From the NCBI GenBank assembly GCA_021783235.1, contig JAJXUD010000036.1, forward strand, positions 1 to 45,467: a stretch of DNA of 45,467 bases. The letters are read 5' to 3'. Shown here piece by piece: positions 7,607-20,044 of the stretch (the stretch's first letter is position 1; each line of letters begins with the position of its first letter). Under the pieces are notes generated by a model. That model saw only the letters and a program-made list of their open reading frames with translations, ran no database searches and was not told where the DNA came from. The stretch comes from Myxococcales bacterium (GTDB lineage Bacteria > Myxococcota > Myxococcia > Myxococcales > JAKAPL01). Both the position numbers and the translations under genes were made by a program.

Positions 7607-8966
7607 GACCTCCGAGCAGGAGACGCTCTGCGAAGCAGGGCGAGCCGTCGTGCGCGCCCTCTCCGGCGAGGCGGACGACGTCGAGCTGGTCCTCTGGTCG
7701 GCCGACGAGCGGAGCTGGGCCGTCCGCAATCGCGAGATCGTCCCAGAGGTCTCGTTCGGCCAGGTGGCGGTGGGCCTCCGGGCGCTGCGCGGTGGGAGGC
7801 TCGCCATGGCCGCCACCGCGACCCTCGACCCCGAGGAGAACGCCCGCGCGCTCCGGGCGGCGCTTCGCGTGGCCCGCCCGTCGCGCCTCTCCGAGTTCGC
7901 CGCCGCCCGCCCGCCGCCGCTCGTCGACGTCGACCCCGAGCTCGAGGCGCTCGCCCACGACCCGAAGGCGCTCCACTCCCTCGCGGTCGCGCTGCGCGAC
8001 GGCTTCTTCTCGCTCCCGCGCGCCGCGAGCATCGAGGCGTTCGAAGGGGCGGTCGGCGCCCACCGCACCGCTCGCGCCGTCGTCACCCGCCGCGGCGAGT
8101 CGACGGTCGCCCGCGCCGCGCTGGCCGCCTGGGCCGACGTGGAGGGTGCCCACTCGGAGATCGTCCACGCGCCGAGGGCGACCCCCGAGGCGCTGGCCGA
8201 GATCCGCGGGGTCGGTCGCGCGGCGCTCTTGGGGCTGCCCGATCGGATCGTCACCCCGGAGGAGCTCGGCACGGGCGAACTGCCCGTGCTCCTCCACCCG
8301 CGACTCGCCGAGGCGATCTTGCGGACCGCCCTTCAGGAGAAGCTCCTCGCCGAGAGCGCGGCCAAGGGGCTGAGCGACCTCCGGCCGGGGGATCTCGTCG
8401 CCGACGAGAGCTTCTCCCTCTGGGACAGCTCCGAGGAGCCCGGGCTCTCGAGCCACGCGCCCACCGACGACGAGGGCACGCCGGGGGCTTCGCGCGCCGT
8501 GATCGAGCGAGGCCGCTTCACCGGCTTTCTGGGCTCGCGCGCGTCCTGCGAGGAGCTCGGGATCGCCCCCACGGGAAATGGCTTCCGGACGCCCATGATC
8601 GCGGAGCCTCCGAACGAGGCGCCGGTCCGCGATCGACTCTCCGGGCTCATCGTCGAGGGGGGCGAGAAAAGCTTCTCGGAGCTGGTCCAGGGCATGGAGC
8701 GGGGGCTCGTCCTCGTCGGCCTGCTCGGGCTGCACGGCGCCGACCGGGCGCGCGCCTCCTTCTCCTGTACGGTCTACGACGGCCTCGCCGTCCGCGACGG
8801 GAAGCTGCTCGGCCGCCTCGCGCCTGGCCGCTGGAACGCGAGCGGGCGGCTTCTCGCCGACGGCGACCGGCCCGGCCTGCTCTCCCGAATCGAGCGGTCG
8901 CGAGAGCAACTCTCGACGGGACGCTCGAGGCTCCCCCACCTCCTCGTCCGGCTGGAGACGAGGTGA
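7596..8966 (+). CDS. TldE/PmbA-like subunit
   Basis: A 456-aa protein similar to the TldE (PmbA) half of the TldD/E protease. It lacks HExxxH, as expected for TldE, which completes the active site without binding the metal. Family-like features are the C-terminal GRFTGFLGSRASCEELG, SFSELVQGMERGLVLVGLLGLHG and the final SCTVYDGLAVRDGKLLG. The start is TTG 7596, which overlaps tldD; no in-frame ATG or GTG gives a comparable N-terminus. The N-terminal half is diverged, so assignment rests mainly on the C-terminal half and the neighbourhood. Its stop overlaps the GTG of the next gene (GTGA). Confidence 0.82.
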   Translation: MASETSEQETLCEAGRAVVRALSGEADDVELVLWSADERSWAVRNREIVPEVSFGQVAVGLRALRGGRLAMAATATLDPEENARALRAALRVARPSRLSEFAAARPPPLVDVDPELEALAHDPKALHSLAVALRDGFFSLPRAASIEAFEGAVGAHRTARAVVTRRGESTVARAALAAWADVEGAHSEIVHAPRATPEALAEIRGVGRAALLGLPDRIVTPEELGTGELPVLLHPRLAEAILRTALQEKLLAESAAKGLSDLRPGDLVADESFSLWDSSEEPGLSSHAPTDDEGTPGASRAVIERGRFTGFLGSRASCEELGIAPTGNGFRTPMIAEPPNEAPVRDRLSGLIVEGGEKSFSELVQGMERGLVLVGLLGLHGADRARASFSCTVYDGLAVRDGKLLGRLAPGRWNASGRLLADGDRPGLLSRIERSREQLSTGRSRLPHLLVRLETR

Positions 8967-10561
8967 GGCGCCTCGTCGCCGCGGCGCTGCTCGGCGTCGC
9001 GCTGGGTTGCGCCGCCGTCCCCCCGCCGCCGAAGGAGAGCCAGGTGAAGGAGCCGAGCCTCACCGACGTGGTCGCCGCGATGCGCTCGGAGGCTCGAGCG
9101 CTCGTCCAGAAGCAGTCGGAGCTCGCCTGGCGCAACTGGGTCTTCGGCGATCCGATCGATCTCGCCGCGACCTACGCGGGGCACGAGTCGCTCTTCTCCC
9201 CGGCGTCGATGGCGCCCGTGAGGAGGCTGCGCGACCAGACGGCCGATCCGGTGGAGCGTCTCGCGCTCGACGACTTCCGGCTCTACCTCGCGGGAGAGGT
9301 CATCGGTCGCGCCGTCGCGCCGCTCTCCGACCAGGCGCAGAACCTCGAGGCCGCGGCGACCTTCCAGACGCCCTCGGGAATCGAGCAGCCGTACCGCGAG
9401 TTGAACAAGCTCCTCGCGAACGAGCCGAGCTACGCGCTGCGCGGGCAGCTCTCGGACGCGGCGCTGTCGGTCGTCCGGCAGCTCGCCCCGATCCTCGAGG
9501 AGAAGGAGCGGCGCACCCAGGCGCTGCTCTCCCAGGTCGGGTTCCCGAGCTACGCCGCCTTCGGGGCGGAGCTACGCGGGGCCGATCTCGACGCCCTCTC
9601 GGCGCTCGCGGGGAAGGTCCTGGACGACACCGAGTCGCTCTACCGGTCGGCCATGGAGACCGAGGTCCAGGCGACGCTCGGGATCTCGCTCGCCGGGATG
9701 CGCCGGGCCGACGTCCCCCGCCTCGATCGGGTGGCCTCGCTCGACGCCTACTTCCCAGCCGACCAGATGATGCCGCGGCTCGAGAAGACGCTCGCGGGGC
9801 TCGGGCTCGACCTGCCGAAGCAGAGGGCGATCCGGGTCGACGACTCGCCGTTGCCGAAGAAGAACCCGCGCGCCGTCTGCTTCCCCATCGTGGTGCCGAC
9901 GGACATTCGCCTCTCCGTGAAGCCGCTCGGCGGCCTCCCCGACTACGAGGCGCTCTTCCACGAGACCGGCCACGCGGAGCACTACGCGAACAGCACGGTC
10001 ACCCTCTGGGAGCTCCAGCAGCTCGGCGACGGCGCGCCCACCGAGGCCTACGCATTCGTCCTCGAGGATCTCGTCGGCGACCCGCGCTGGCTCGAGGAGA
10101 CCGTCGGGCTCTCCGGCGAGAAGCTGCGCGCCCAGCTGCGCGGCGCCGCGGTGCGAAAGCTCTACATGCTGCGCCGCTACGCCGGGAAGCTCCGCTTCGA
10201 GATCGCCTGGCACGCGGGCGCGAAGGATCCGAAGGAGCTCTACCGGAAGGAGCTCTCGCGGGCCTACGCCTTCCCGGTCTCCGAGAGCGACGCCGAGCGC
10301 TACCTCGTCGACCACGACGACTTCTTCTACTCGGCCGACTACTTCCGCGCCTGGTTCCTCGCGGCGCAGATCGAGGAGAAGCTCGTCCAGCGGTTCGGCG
10401 CGACCTGGTGGCACGACCCGAAAGCCGGCCAGCTCCTCGTCTCGCTCTGGAGGTGGGGCAACCAGCTCGGGGTCGACGAGGTCGCGAAGCAGCTCGGCGA
10501 TCCCGGCCTCCGGACGGAGCCGCTCCTCGCGAAGCTGAAGTCCGCCATCGCGGGCCCCTAG
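8963..10561 (+). CDS. M3-like zinc metallopeptidase lipoprotein
   Basis: A 532-aa protein starting at GTG 8963, overlapping the TldE-like gene by four bases. The N-terminus MRRLVAAALLGVALGC is a lipoprotein signal. The thermolysin-type zinc motif is HETGH (H333, E334, H337 in ALFHETGHAEHYAN), with a Glu about 20 residues downstream in GAPTEAYAF that fits the third zinc ligand. The largely helical fold and HETGHxxH context resemble the M3 (oligopeptidase F/thimet) clan. The protein is probably a lipid-anchored peptidase in the periplasm or on the outer membrane. It forms an operon with tldD and the TldE-like gene, so three peptidase-family proteins are co-expressed. Confidence 0.85.
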   Translation: MRRLVAAALLGVALGCAAVPPPPKESQVKEPSLTDVVAAMRSEARALVQKQSELAWRNWVFGDPIDLAATYAGHESLFSPASMAPVRRLRDQTADPVERLALDDFRLYLAGEVIGRAVAPLSDQAQNLEAAATFQTPSGIEQPYRELNKLLANEPSYALRGQLSDAALSVVRQLAPILEEKERRTQALLSQVGFPSYAAFGAELRGADLDALSALAGKVLDDTESLYRSAMETEVQATLGISLAGMRRADVPRLDRVASLDAYFPADQMMPRLEKTLAGLGLDLPKQRAIRVDDSPLPKKNPRAVCFPIVVPTDIRLSVKPLGGLPDYEALFHETGHAEHYANSTVTLWELQQLGDGAPTEAYAFVLEDLVGDPRWLEETVGLSGEKLRAQLRGAAVRKLYMLRRYAGKLRFEIAWHAGAKDPKELYRKELSRAYAFPVSESDAERYLVDHDDFFYSADYFRAWFLAAQIEEKLVQRFGATWWHDPKAGQLLVSLWRWGNQLGVDEVAKQLGDPGLRTEPLLAKLKSAIAGP

Positions 10562-10570
10562 CCTGCGGCG

Positions 10571-10936
10571 CTACGGCTTCCACGCGAGCTGCTTGAGCAG
10601 GTAGGCGAGCCGGCCCTCGCTCTCCGGGGAGAGGTTCAGGAAGTGGACCGCGCAGCCGGAGCTGGCCATGAGGCGCTGGTCGAGCGCCTCGCCCACCCGG
10701 ACCACCGTCGCGTGGAAGAAGATCGGCGGGCCGACGGGGCTCTGCAGCGCGAGCGCGAGCACGGTCTGGACGGGCGGCGGCTCGTCGAGGCGGATGAACG
10801 CGCCGCCCATGCTCACGTTGACGAGGGCGCCCACCCGCTCCTCTCCCATGAAGTAGAAGCGAACCGGGAGCTCGAGATCGACCCGAGGCTCACGGACGCT
10901 CGGCGCTTCCGCCTCGTCTTCGGGCCCAGCCCCCAT
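10571..10936 (-). CDS. PilZ-domain protein
   Basis: A 121-aa protein consisting almost entirely of a PilZ domain, the common receptor fold for cyclic di-GMP. It shows Arg residues near the start of the domain (SVREPRVDLELPVRF) and the [D/N]xSxxG motif as NVSMGG, followed by the beta-barrel strands (VLALALQSP, FFHATVVRVG) and GCAVHFLNLSPES. The C-terminal helix is LAYLLKQLAW. It probably binds c-di-GMP and relays it to a partner. ATG 10936 is the only sensible start. The divergent neighbour is the OmpA-like lipoprotein. Confidence 0.88.
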   Translation of the reverse strand: MGAGPEDEAEAPSVREPRVDLELPVRFYFMGEERVGALVNVSMGGAFIRLDEPPPVQTVLALALQSPVGPPIFFHATVVRVGEALDQRLMASSGCAVHFLNLSPESEGRLAYLLKQLAWKP

Positions 10937-10942
10937 GGGACC

Positions 10943-10971
10943 ATCATACTCCGCCGCTGGCCTCTCCCCAA
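10943..10971 (-). promoter_or_regulatory. Possible promoter of the PilZ gene, predicting a leaderless mRNA
   Basis: On the minus strand TTGGGG (10971-10966), a 17-base spacer and TATGAT (10948-10943). Transcription would begin about seven bases after the -10, which is at the ATG itself (10936). If real, the mRNA is leaderless. Confidence 0.4.
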
Positions 10972-11064
10972 CTTCGCTTCCGGCCCCCCGGACGGCCCCG
11001 GGCGCGCTGGGGCGCCGCGCCACGTCGTGACGGATCAGCCGTTTCCCTTCCAGAGAGCTTCCGC

Positions 11065-11070
11065 TATCAT
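11065..11070 (+). promoter_or_regulatory. -10 element of the OmpA-lipoprotein gene
   Basis: TATCAT matches five of six -10 consensus bases and lies 26 bases before ATG 11096; the upstream -35 (TTTCCC at 11042) is weak. A strong AAGGAGG site (11084-11090) follows, so this gene has a normal leader. Confidence 0.4.
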
Positions 11071-11095
11071 CCGCAGCCCAACGAAGGAGGCAACG

Positions 11096-11980
11096 ATGCG
11101 AAGGTCGAAGCTTCTCGCGGTCCTCGCCCTCGCGACGCTGGAAGGCTGCGTCGTCTGGAAGAGCAGCTACGAGCAGAAGGAGAACGAGCTGGCGGCCTGC
11201 CAGAAGGACGCGGCCGAGGAGAAGGCCTCGCTCGAGGCGAAGATCGCCGCGCTCGAGAAGGCGAAGGCGAACGTCCAGCGCCAGCTCGAGGAGGCGACCG
11301 CGCTCGCGGAGAAGGAGCAGCTCGAGCTGCAGGCGGAGGGCCAGCGCTCGGCCGAGCTCGCGACCGAGAAGGGGAGCCTCGCGGACAACATGCGGAAGCT
11401 CCAGGGGCAGCTCGCCGAGCTTCAGCGGCAGGAGCAGGCCGAGCGCGACCGCGCGGCGCTCTTCCAGAAGCTCGTGGCGCAGCTCAAGGGGATGATCGAC
11501 GCCGGCAAGCTCCAGGTCGTGATCCGCAACGGCAAGATGGTGGTGAAGCTGCCGGACAACGTGCTCTTCGACCCGGGTCGCACCGACGTGAAGCCGGCCG
11601 GGCGAGACGCGCTCTCGCAGCTCACCGACGTCCTCAAGGCGATCCCGGGCCGCAACTTCCAGGTCTGTGGCTACACCGACGATACCCCGATCCACACGGC
11701 GAAGTTCCCGTCCAACTGGTCGCTCTCGACGGCGCGCGCCGTCGAGGTGGTGAACCTGATGACCAAGGACGGCATGGAGCCGCAGCGGCTCTCCGCGGCC
11801 GGCTACGGCGAGTACGACCCGATCGCCGCGAACGACTCCGTCGAGGGGAAGGCGCAGAATCGGCGCATCGAGGTGGCCGTGATGCCGAACCTCGAGGAGC
11901 TGCCGAAGTTCGACGACGTCCCGGTCGCCTCGGCGGCGCCGGCAGCTTCGCCGACGGCCTCGCCGCCCGTTCAGAACTAG
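11096..11980 (+). CDS. OmpA-family (Pal-like) lipoprotein with coiled coil
   Basis: A 294-aa protein with a strong AAGGAGG five bases before the ATG. The lipoprotein signal is MRRSKLLAVLALATLEGC. Residues 25-130 form a long Glu/Lys/Ala-rich coiled coil (ELAACQKDAAEEKASLEAK...). Residues 135-270 are an OmpA C-like peptidoglycan-binding domain: DNVLFDPGRTDVKPAG, FQVCGYTDDTPI, NWSLSTARAVEVVNLM, GYGEYDPIAAND and the terminal QNRRIEVAV (NRRI motif). It should tether the outer membrane to the cell wall; the coiled coil makes it more like a MotB/TolR-type or spacer protein than simple Pal. It is six bases upstream of the pseudokinase gene, so the two are probably co-transcribed. Confidence 0.9.
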   Translation: MRRSKLLAVLALATLEGCVVWKSSYEQKENELAACQKDAAEEKASLEAKIAALEKAKANVQRQLEEATALAEKEQLELQAEGQRSAELATEKGSLADNMRKLQGQLAELQRQEQAERDRAALFQKLVAQLKGMIDAGKLQVVIRNGKMVVKLPDNVLFDPGRTDVKPAGRDALSQLTDVLKAIPGRNFQVCGYTDDTPIHTAKFPSNWSLSTARAVEVVNLMTKDGMEPQRLSAAGYGEYDPIAANDSVEGKAQNRRIEVAVMPNLEELPKFDDVPVASAAPAASPTASPPVQN

Positions 11981-11986
11981 CGGCGC

Positions 11987-13909
11987 TTGCGCTACCGGGA
12001 ATTCGAGCTGGGCCCCGCGCTCGCGGGGGCGCGTGGGGCGGTCTTCCTCGGCCACGACGAGTCGCGGGGCCTACCGGTGGCGCTGCGCCGCTTCGAGCGG
12101 GGCGATCCCCCGCTCGCCCCCGAGGCGCTGCCGCCGCTGCCGTTTCCCGGGACGCCGCAGCGCAACCTGGCCCGAACGCTCGCGATCCACGTGCACGACG
12201 GGGAGGTCGTCGTCGTCAGCGAGCTCGCCCTCGGACCGACGCTCGACGCGCTCGTCGCGGGCCGGGGGCAGCCGCCGGCCGTCGTGGCGGGGCTCGTCGC
12301 CCAGGCGCTCGAGGGGCTCGTCGCCCTGCATCGCGAGGGGCGCGCCCACGGGAGGCTCCACCCCGGGAACCTGATCCTCGACGTCGACCAGGGCTGCCTC
12401 AGGCTGGTCGACCTCTGCGCCGTGCTCTTCCGGGGCGTGCCGAGCGGCCGCGACCCCCGCAAGGGATACGCTCGCCCGGGGCTCGAGGTCCCGTCGCCCC
12501 AGGGGGACGTCTACGCGGTGGGACGCATCGCCGAAGCGCTCCTCCGGGGCGGGGAGCCGCTCGGCGCCTGGTCGCCGATCGGGGCCTTCGGAGACGCCGA
12601 TCGCCCTCGCGCCCGCCTCGGGGAGTGGATCGAGCGCTGCCAGTCGCTCGATCCCGGCGAGGGGTTTTCCGACGCGGCCGCCGCGCTCGACGCGATCCGA
12701 CTGCTCGGCGAAGGCGCGCAGCAGGCGGTGGCCCAGGTGCGGGCCGGCTCGTGGGCGCTCGCCCGGCGCCGTGCCTTGCGGGCGATCGCTCGCTCTCGGG
12801 AGGGGCTGCCGGGGGCGCGCCCCTCGGTCCAGCTCCTCTCCCAGGCGCTCTCCTCCCAGCGAGCGACGTTCCTCTGGCAGCGGGTCGCCTTCGGCGCCTG
12901 CGCGGCCGTCGCCCTGAGCGGCTGGTTGGCGCGGCGCCCTCGGGCCGCGGAGGCCGGAGCCGAGGCGGCCGGATCGCCCGCAGCCTGGAGTGACGGCGCC
13001 TGCGTCGAGGCGGCCCGCCCTCAGCCGGTCGGGAAGGCGGGCCTCGGCACGGTGGAGCTGACGGGCGCCGCCCGCCTCGCCATCGACGGCTGCCCCGTCC
13101 CCCTCTCGGGGGCGGGCGCGAAGCTCGCGCTCTCGCCCGGGACGCACCAGCTCCGCGCGCTCGTGGCTGAAGCGGTCGCTCATCCGGGCCCGCCTTCGGC
13201 TCCGGGGACGGCCTCGCCCGGGCGGGTCGTCGACACGAGCTTCGCCGTGGGAGCCGGCTCGCAGCGGCTCGCGCTGGACGGGCTTCCGGTCGCGACGAAG
13301 ACGGACGCGGCGGGCGCCGAGGAGGTGGCGCGAGAGCTCGCGAGCCTCGAGAGCACGCCTGCTCCCGTGCCGCCGAGCTCCGGCGATCCGATCGGCTCCG
13401 CCGCGCTCGACGCCGTCGCCGCCCGCGCGCTCGCCGTCGCCCGGAGCGCGGGACGGCCGGAGATCGCCGATTCGTTGCCGGACGACCTCGCCCTCGATCT
13501 CGACGCCCTCCGGGCGGCCGGCGACCGGCTGGAGGTCGTGGGGGGCGGCTGGGACGCGAAGCTCGATCGGGCGGCCCGCGATGCGATGCGGGAGGACGGC
13601 TCGACGATCGAGCCGAAGCTCCTCGAGGCCACCCGGCTCGTCGGCGCCGTCCGGATCTTCGCGAACGAAGGGGGCGGAGATCTCGAGCGCGAGCGGGCGG
13701 TCCTCTCGCGCCTCGGGCAGTGGGACGGCCCGAGGCTCGATCGGGCGGTGGCCCAAACGCTCTCTCGGCCGGAGCTCGCGGCGTGTCGGAAGAGCCTGGA
13801 GCCGGCGGCCGAAGACGTCGCCGAGCTCTCGCGGCGCGCCATCCTCGACGCGCGCGAGGCCGCCGATCAGTGGGTGGCTAGCGGCGCCGCCACATCAGGA
13901 TCTCGGTGA
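11987..13909 (+). CDS. Membrane-bound Ser/Thr pseudokinase-like protein
   Basis: A 640-aa protein starting at TTG 11987. Residues 1-240 resemble a Ser/Thr protein kinase fold, but key residues are changed: the beta-3 lysine is Arg (VALRRF), and the catalytic HRDxKxxN loop reads HGRLHPGNLIL, losing the Asp and Lys but keeping the Asn. The DFG site reads VDL. Catalysis is therefore unlikely. A transmembrane helix (VAFGACAAVALSGWLA, near residue 310) follows. The external part contains a PEGA-like stretch (ARLAIDGCPVPLSG...LSPGTHQLRALV) and an unrecognised helical domain. A scaffold or ligand-sensing role is inferred. The 3' end overlaps the convergent GNAT gene by 32 bases. Confidence 0.72.
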   Translation: MRYREFELGPALAGARGAVFLGHDESRGLPVALRRFERGDPPLAPEALPPLPFPGTPQRNLARTLAIHVHDGEVVVVSELALGPTLDALVAGRGQPPAVVAGLVAQALEGLVALHREGRAHGRLHPGNLILDVDQGCLRLVDLCAVLFRGVPSGRDPRKGYARPGLEVPSPQGDVYAVGRIAEALLRGGEPLGAWSPIGAFGDADRPRARLGEWIERCQSLDPGEGFSDAAAALDAIRLLGEGAQQAVAQVRAGSWALARRRALRAIARSREGLPGARPSVQLLSQALSSQRATFLWQRVAFGACAAVALSGWLARRPRAAEAGAEAAGSPAAWSDGACVEAARPQPVGKAGLGTVELTGAARLAIDGCPVPLSGAGAKLALSPGTHQLRALVAEAVAHPGPPSAPGTASPGRVVDTSFAVGAGSQRLALDGLPVATKTDAAGAEEVARELASLESTPAPVPPSSGDPIGSAALDAVAARALAVARSAGRPEIADSLPDDLALDLDALRAAGDRLEVVGGGWDAKLDRAARDAMREDGSTIEPKLLEATRLVGAVRIFANEGGGDLERERAVLSRLGQWDGPRLDRAVAQTLSRPELAACRKSLEPAAEDVAELSRRAILDAREAADQWVASGAATSGSR

Positions 13910-14333
13910 TGCCCGGGACGGCGAAGTCGGGAAGCGCGCCGGCCTCGGCGTAGCCCTCCCGCGCGTAGAAGCGGCGGGCGTCGGCGTTGAAGTCCGAGAC
14001 GAGTAGGAAGAGCTCGCCCGTCAGCCCCTCCGCCTCCCGCAGCAGCAAGACGCCCACCCCCCGGCCGCGCGCCGGTTCGGCCACCGCGAGGAGCTTCAGG
14101 TAAGGCGCGCGGCCGAAGGCGCCCCGGCGCAACACCCAGGCGAGGCCGACGGGCTCGCCGCTCAGCTCGGCGCAGAAGAGCGCGTCGTCCGCCCCCTCGA
14201 GCGCCGAGGCGAGATCCCGCGCGCAGCGATCCTCGCCGTAGCCGTAGCGGCGCCAGAGCGGCGCCGCGGCGACGAAGCGGGCGCAAGGGGCGACGTCGGC
14301 CGGCGCCAGCGGGCGAATGGAAGGCGGGTCCAC
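13878..14333 (-). CDS. GNAT-family N-acetyltransferase
   Basis: A 151-aa GCN5-related acetyltransferase, which moves an acetyl group from acetyl-CoA to an amine. The acetyl-CoA pyrophosphate loop is seen as LAVAEPARGRGVGVLLL (motif A, Q/RxxGxG/A), preceded by the beta strand GLAWVLRRG. The end shows the usual NADARRFYAREGYAEAG (motif B). The substrate cannot be predicted. The start is GTG 14333. It converges on and overlaps the pseudokinase gene. Confidence 0.88.
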   Translation of the reverse strand: MDPPSIRPLAPADVAPCARFVAAAPLWRRYGYGEDRCARDLASALEGADDALFCAELSGEPVGLAWVLRRGAFGRAPYLKLLAVAEPARGRGVGVLLLREAEGLTGELFLLVSDFNADARRFYAREGYAEAGALPDFAVPGITEILMWRRR

Positions 14334-14363
14334 GGGGCCACTCTACCCGGTCCGGATGAAAAC

Positions 14364-14392
14364 TTGAGTCTCGGGGAGGTCGAGGCGATTCT
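14364..14392 (+). promoter_or_regulatory. Possible promoter of the small gene at 14402
   Basis: TTGAGT (14364-14369), a 17-base spacer and GATTCT (14387-14392), immediately before the gene. Each box matches only three to four consensus bases. Confidence 0.3.
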
Positions 14393-14401
14393 CTGGCCTC
14401 G

Positions 14402-14725
14402 ATGGCGAAATCAACCGAACTCACGAACCCCCACCCGGGGCGCGCCCGTGGCGACTCGAACGGCAAGATCGTCGATCTCGCCCAGGCGCGCGGCCGGCTG
14501 CGCCCCCGGGTGCAGACCCGGCAGGACATCGTCGGCGCGCTCGTCGGCCAGCTCGCCGCGCTGGCCCGCGGAACCACCACGGCGGCCCGCGCGGGCGAGA
14601 TCCGGCGCGCCGCCACCCGTGCCCTCGATCTCTTCGACGAGACCGATCGGGGAAGGGCGAAGCCGAAGGAGCTCGGCCAGGCGCTCGCGAAGGTCGAGCG
14701 GCTGCTCGCCGATCGGCACAATTAG
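14402..14725 (+). CDS. Small hypothetical protein
   Basis: A 107-aa basic protein not assigned to any family. GGGGAGG lies about 20 bases upstream, further than ideal. Codons show the strong G/C third-position bias of the neighbouring genes, which supports coding on this strand. The N-terminal 35 residues are Arg/Gly-rich and probably disordered. The rest is predicted helical (QDIVGALVGQLAALARGTT, AATRALDLFDETDRG, LGQALAKVERLLADR). It is isolated between the GNAT gene (divergent) and acyP (convergent, gap of seven bases). Confidence 0.6.
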   Translation: MAKSTELTNPHPGRARGDSNGKIVDLAQARGRLRPRVQTRQDIVGALVGQLAALARGTTTAARAGEIRRAATRALDLFDETDRGRAKPKELGQALAKVERLLADRHN

Positions 14726-14732
14726 GCGGGCG

Positions 14733-18812
<4,080 letters not shown>

Positions 18813-18892
18813 GCCGCCTCCCGGGCCGCGGGGAGGGGGGGGGCTCGCCTCCGGGGAACGCGAGCGCGAGCCGCTCCGCCGGGGTCGTGCCG

Positions 18893-18910
18893 CGACCGCT
18901 CGGTCGTTTT
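18893..18910 (+). terminator. Hairpin terminator after rho
   Basis: CGACC (18893-18897), loop GCTC, GGTCG (18902-18906), followed by TTTT. A short but clean intrinsic terminator 80 bases after the rho stop. Just downstream TAGAAT (18937-18942) could be a -10 for the next gene. Confidence 0.5.
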
Positions 18911-18955
18911 CGCCTCCGCGCTCGGGCGAGATCGGCTAGAATGACGGCTCGCGCC

Positions 18956-20044
18956 ATGGCACGCCAGAGTCAGATCCCTCGCTTCACCGCCGACCAGGCG
19001 CGCGGCCTCTTGCTGCTGCGCTCCGGACTGCTCCGGCCGACGAAGTCCTCCATCGCCACGGTCTGCGCGCTGGTCGAGCGATTGGGCGGCGTCCGGGCCG
19101 AGCGGCTCGAATGGGCCCACGCCTCGCTGGCCGCCCGCCTCTCGGGCTACCAGTCGGCCCACCTCGACGATCCGCTCCTTCAGGACAAGACGCTGCTGCG
19201 GCTCTGGGGCGTCCGCGGGGCCGAGCTCGTCGTCCACCGACGGGACGTCCGGGCCCAGCTCGCAGCGGCGCAGGAGGAGGCCCACCAGTGGTCGCGCTTC
19301 CTCGACGCGAACCTCTCCATCGACGAGAAGCGGCGCGACGAGATCCTCGGGCTGCTCATGCCCGGCCCCTTCTCGCGCAGCGAGGTGGCGCGCCGCTTCG
19401 AGCGGCACCTCCACCTCACCGGCAAGGCGCCGCCCTCGGCGGTCTACATGCGGATCATCCGCGAGGCGGGGGCGCGAGGCCGGCTCTGCTGGTGCGGCGG
19501 CGAGGGCACCGCGGCCCGTTACTGCTCCCTCGAGCGCTGGATGGGCGAGCCCGTCGAGCCTCGGCCCGATCTCGAGCGGCTGGTCTCGGTCTACCTGAGC
19601 GCCTTTCCGCCGGCGCCGCTCTCGGACGTCGCCACCTGTCTCGGGGCCACGGCGTCGTCGGTGCGGGAGACGCTCGCGAAGCTCGAGGCGGTCGAGGTCG
19701 AGGTGGACGGCAAGCCGAGCTTCGTCCTGCCCGACGACGTCTCGGCCCTGAAGAAGGCGCCGGATCCCGCCGAGGCGCCGTCGTTCGCGCTTCCCGAGCA
19801 GGATCCGCTCCTCATCGCCTGCCCCACGCGCGATCGGCTCGGCACCGGGCTCGCCGCCGCCTTCCCGACCTCGGGCGAGATGCCCGGGACCGTCTGGATC
19901 GAGGGGCGGCTCATCGCGACCTGGCGGCGCGAGGCCGACGTGGCCGAGGTGCGCCCCATCGGCCGCTCGACCCCGCCGCCGAAGCAGCTCCAGGCCGCCT
20001 TCGCGCAGGGCGAGCCGCTGCTGCGGCCGCGGCTCGTCCGGTAG
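18956..20044 (+). CDS. Winged-helix protein of the AlkZ/YcaQ (DNA glycosylase-like) family
   Basis: A 362-aa protein resembling the HTH_42/AlkZ family, whose studied members remove bulky or cross-linked bases from DNA. Similarity is clearest in [26 protein letters not shown]...[17 protein letters not shown] and [16 protein letters not shown]. The catalytic Q-x-Q or Q-x-D motif that normally follows 'LG-hydrophobic' reads R47-A48-E49 here, so glycosylase activity is doubtful. ATG 18956 or the in-frame ATG 18941 are both possible; TAGAAT overlapping the latter favours 18956. Its stop is directly followed by the queA ATG, so it heads a coupled gene run. Confidence 0.72.
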   Translation: MARQSQIPRFTADQARGLLLLRSGLLRPTKSSIATVCALVERLGGVRAERLEWAHASLAARLSGYQSAHLDDPLLQDKTLLRLWGVRGAELVVHRRDVRAQLAAAQEEAHQWSRFLDANLSIDEKRRDEILGLLMPGPFSRSEVARRFERHLHLTGKAPPSAVYMRIIREAGARGRLCWCGGEGTAARYCSLERWMGEPVEPRPDLERLVSVYLSAFPPAPLSDVATCLGATASSVRETLAKLEAVEVEVDGKPSFVLPDDVSALKKAPDPAEAPSFALPEQDPLLIACPTRDRLGTGLAAAFPTSGEMPGTVWIEGRLIATWRREADVAEVRPIGRSTPPPKQLQAAFAQGEPLLRPRLVR

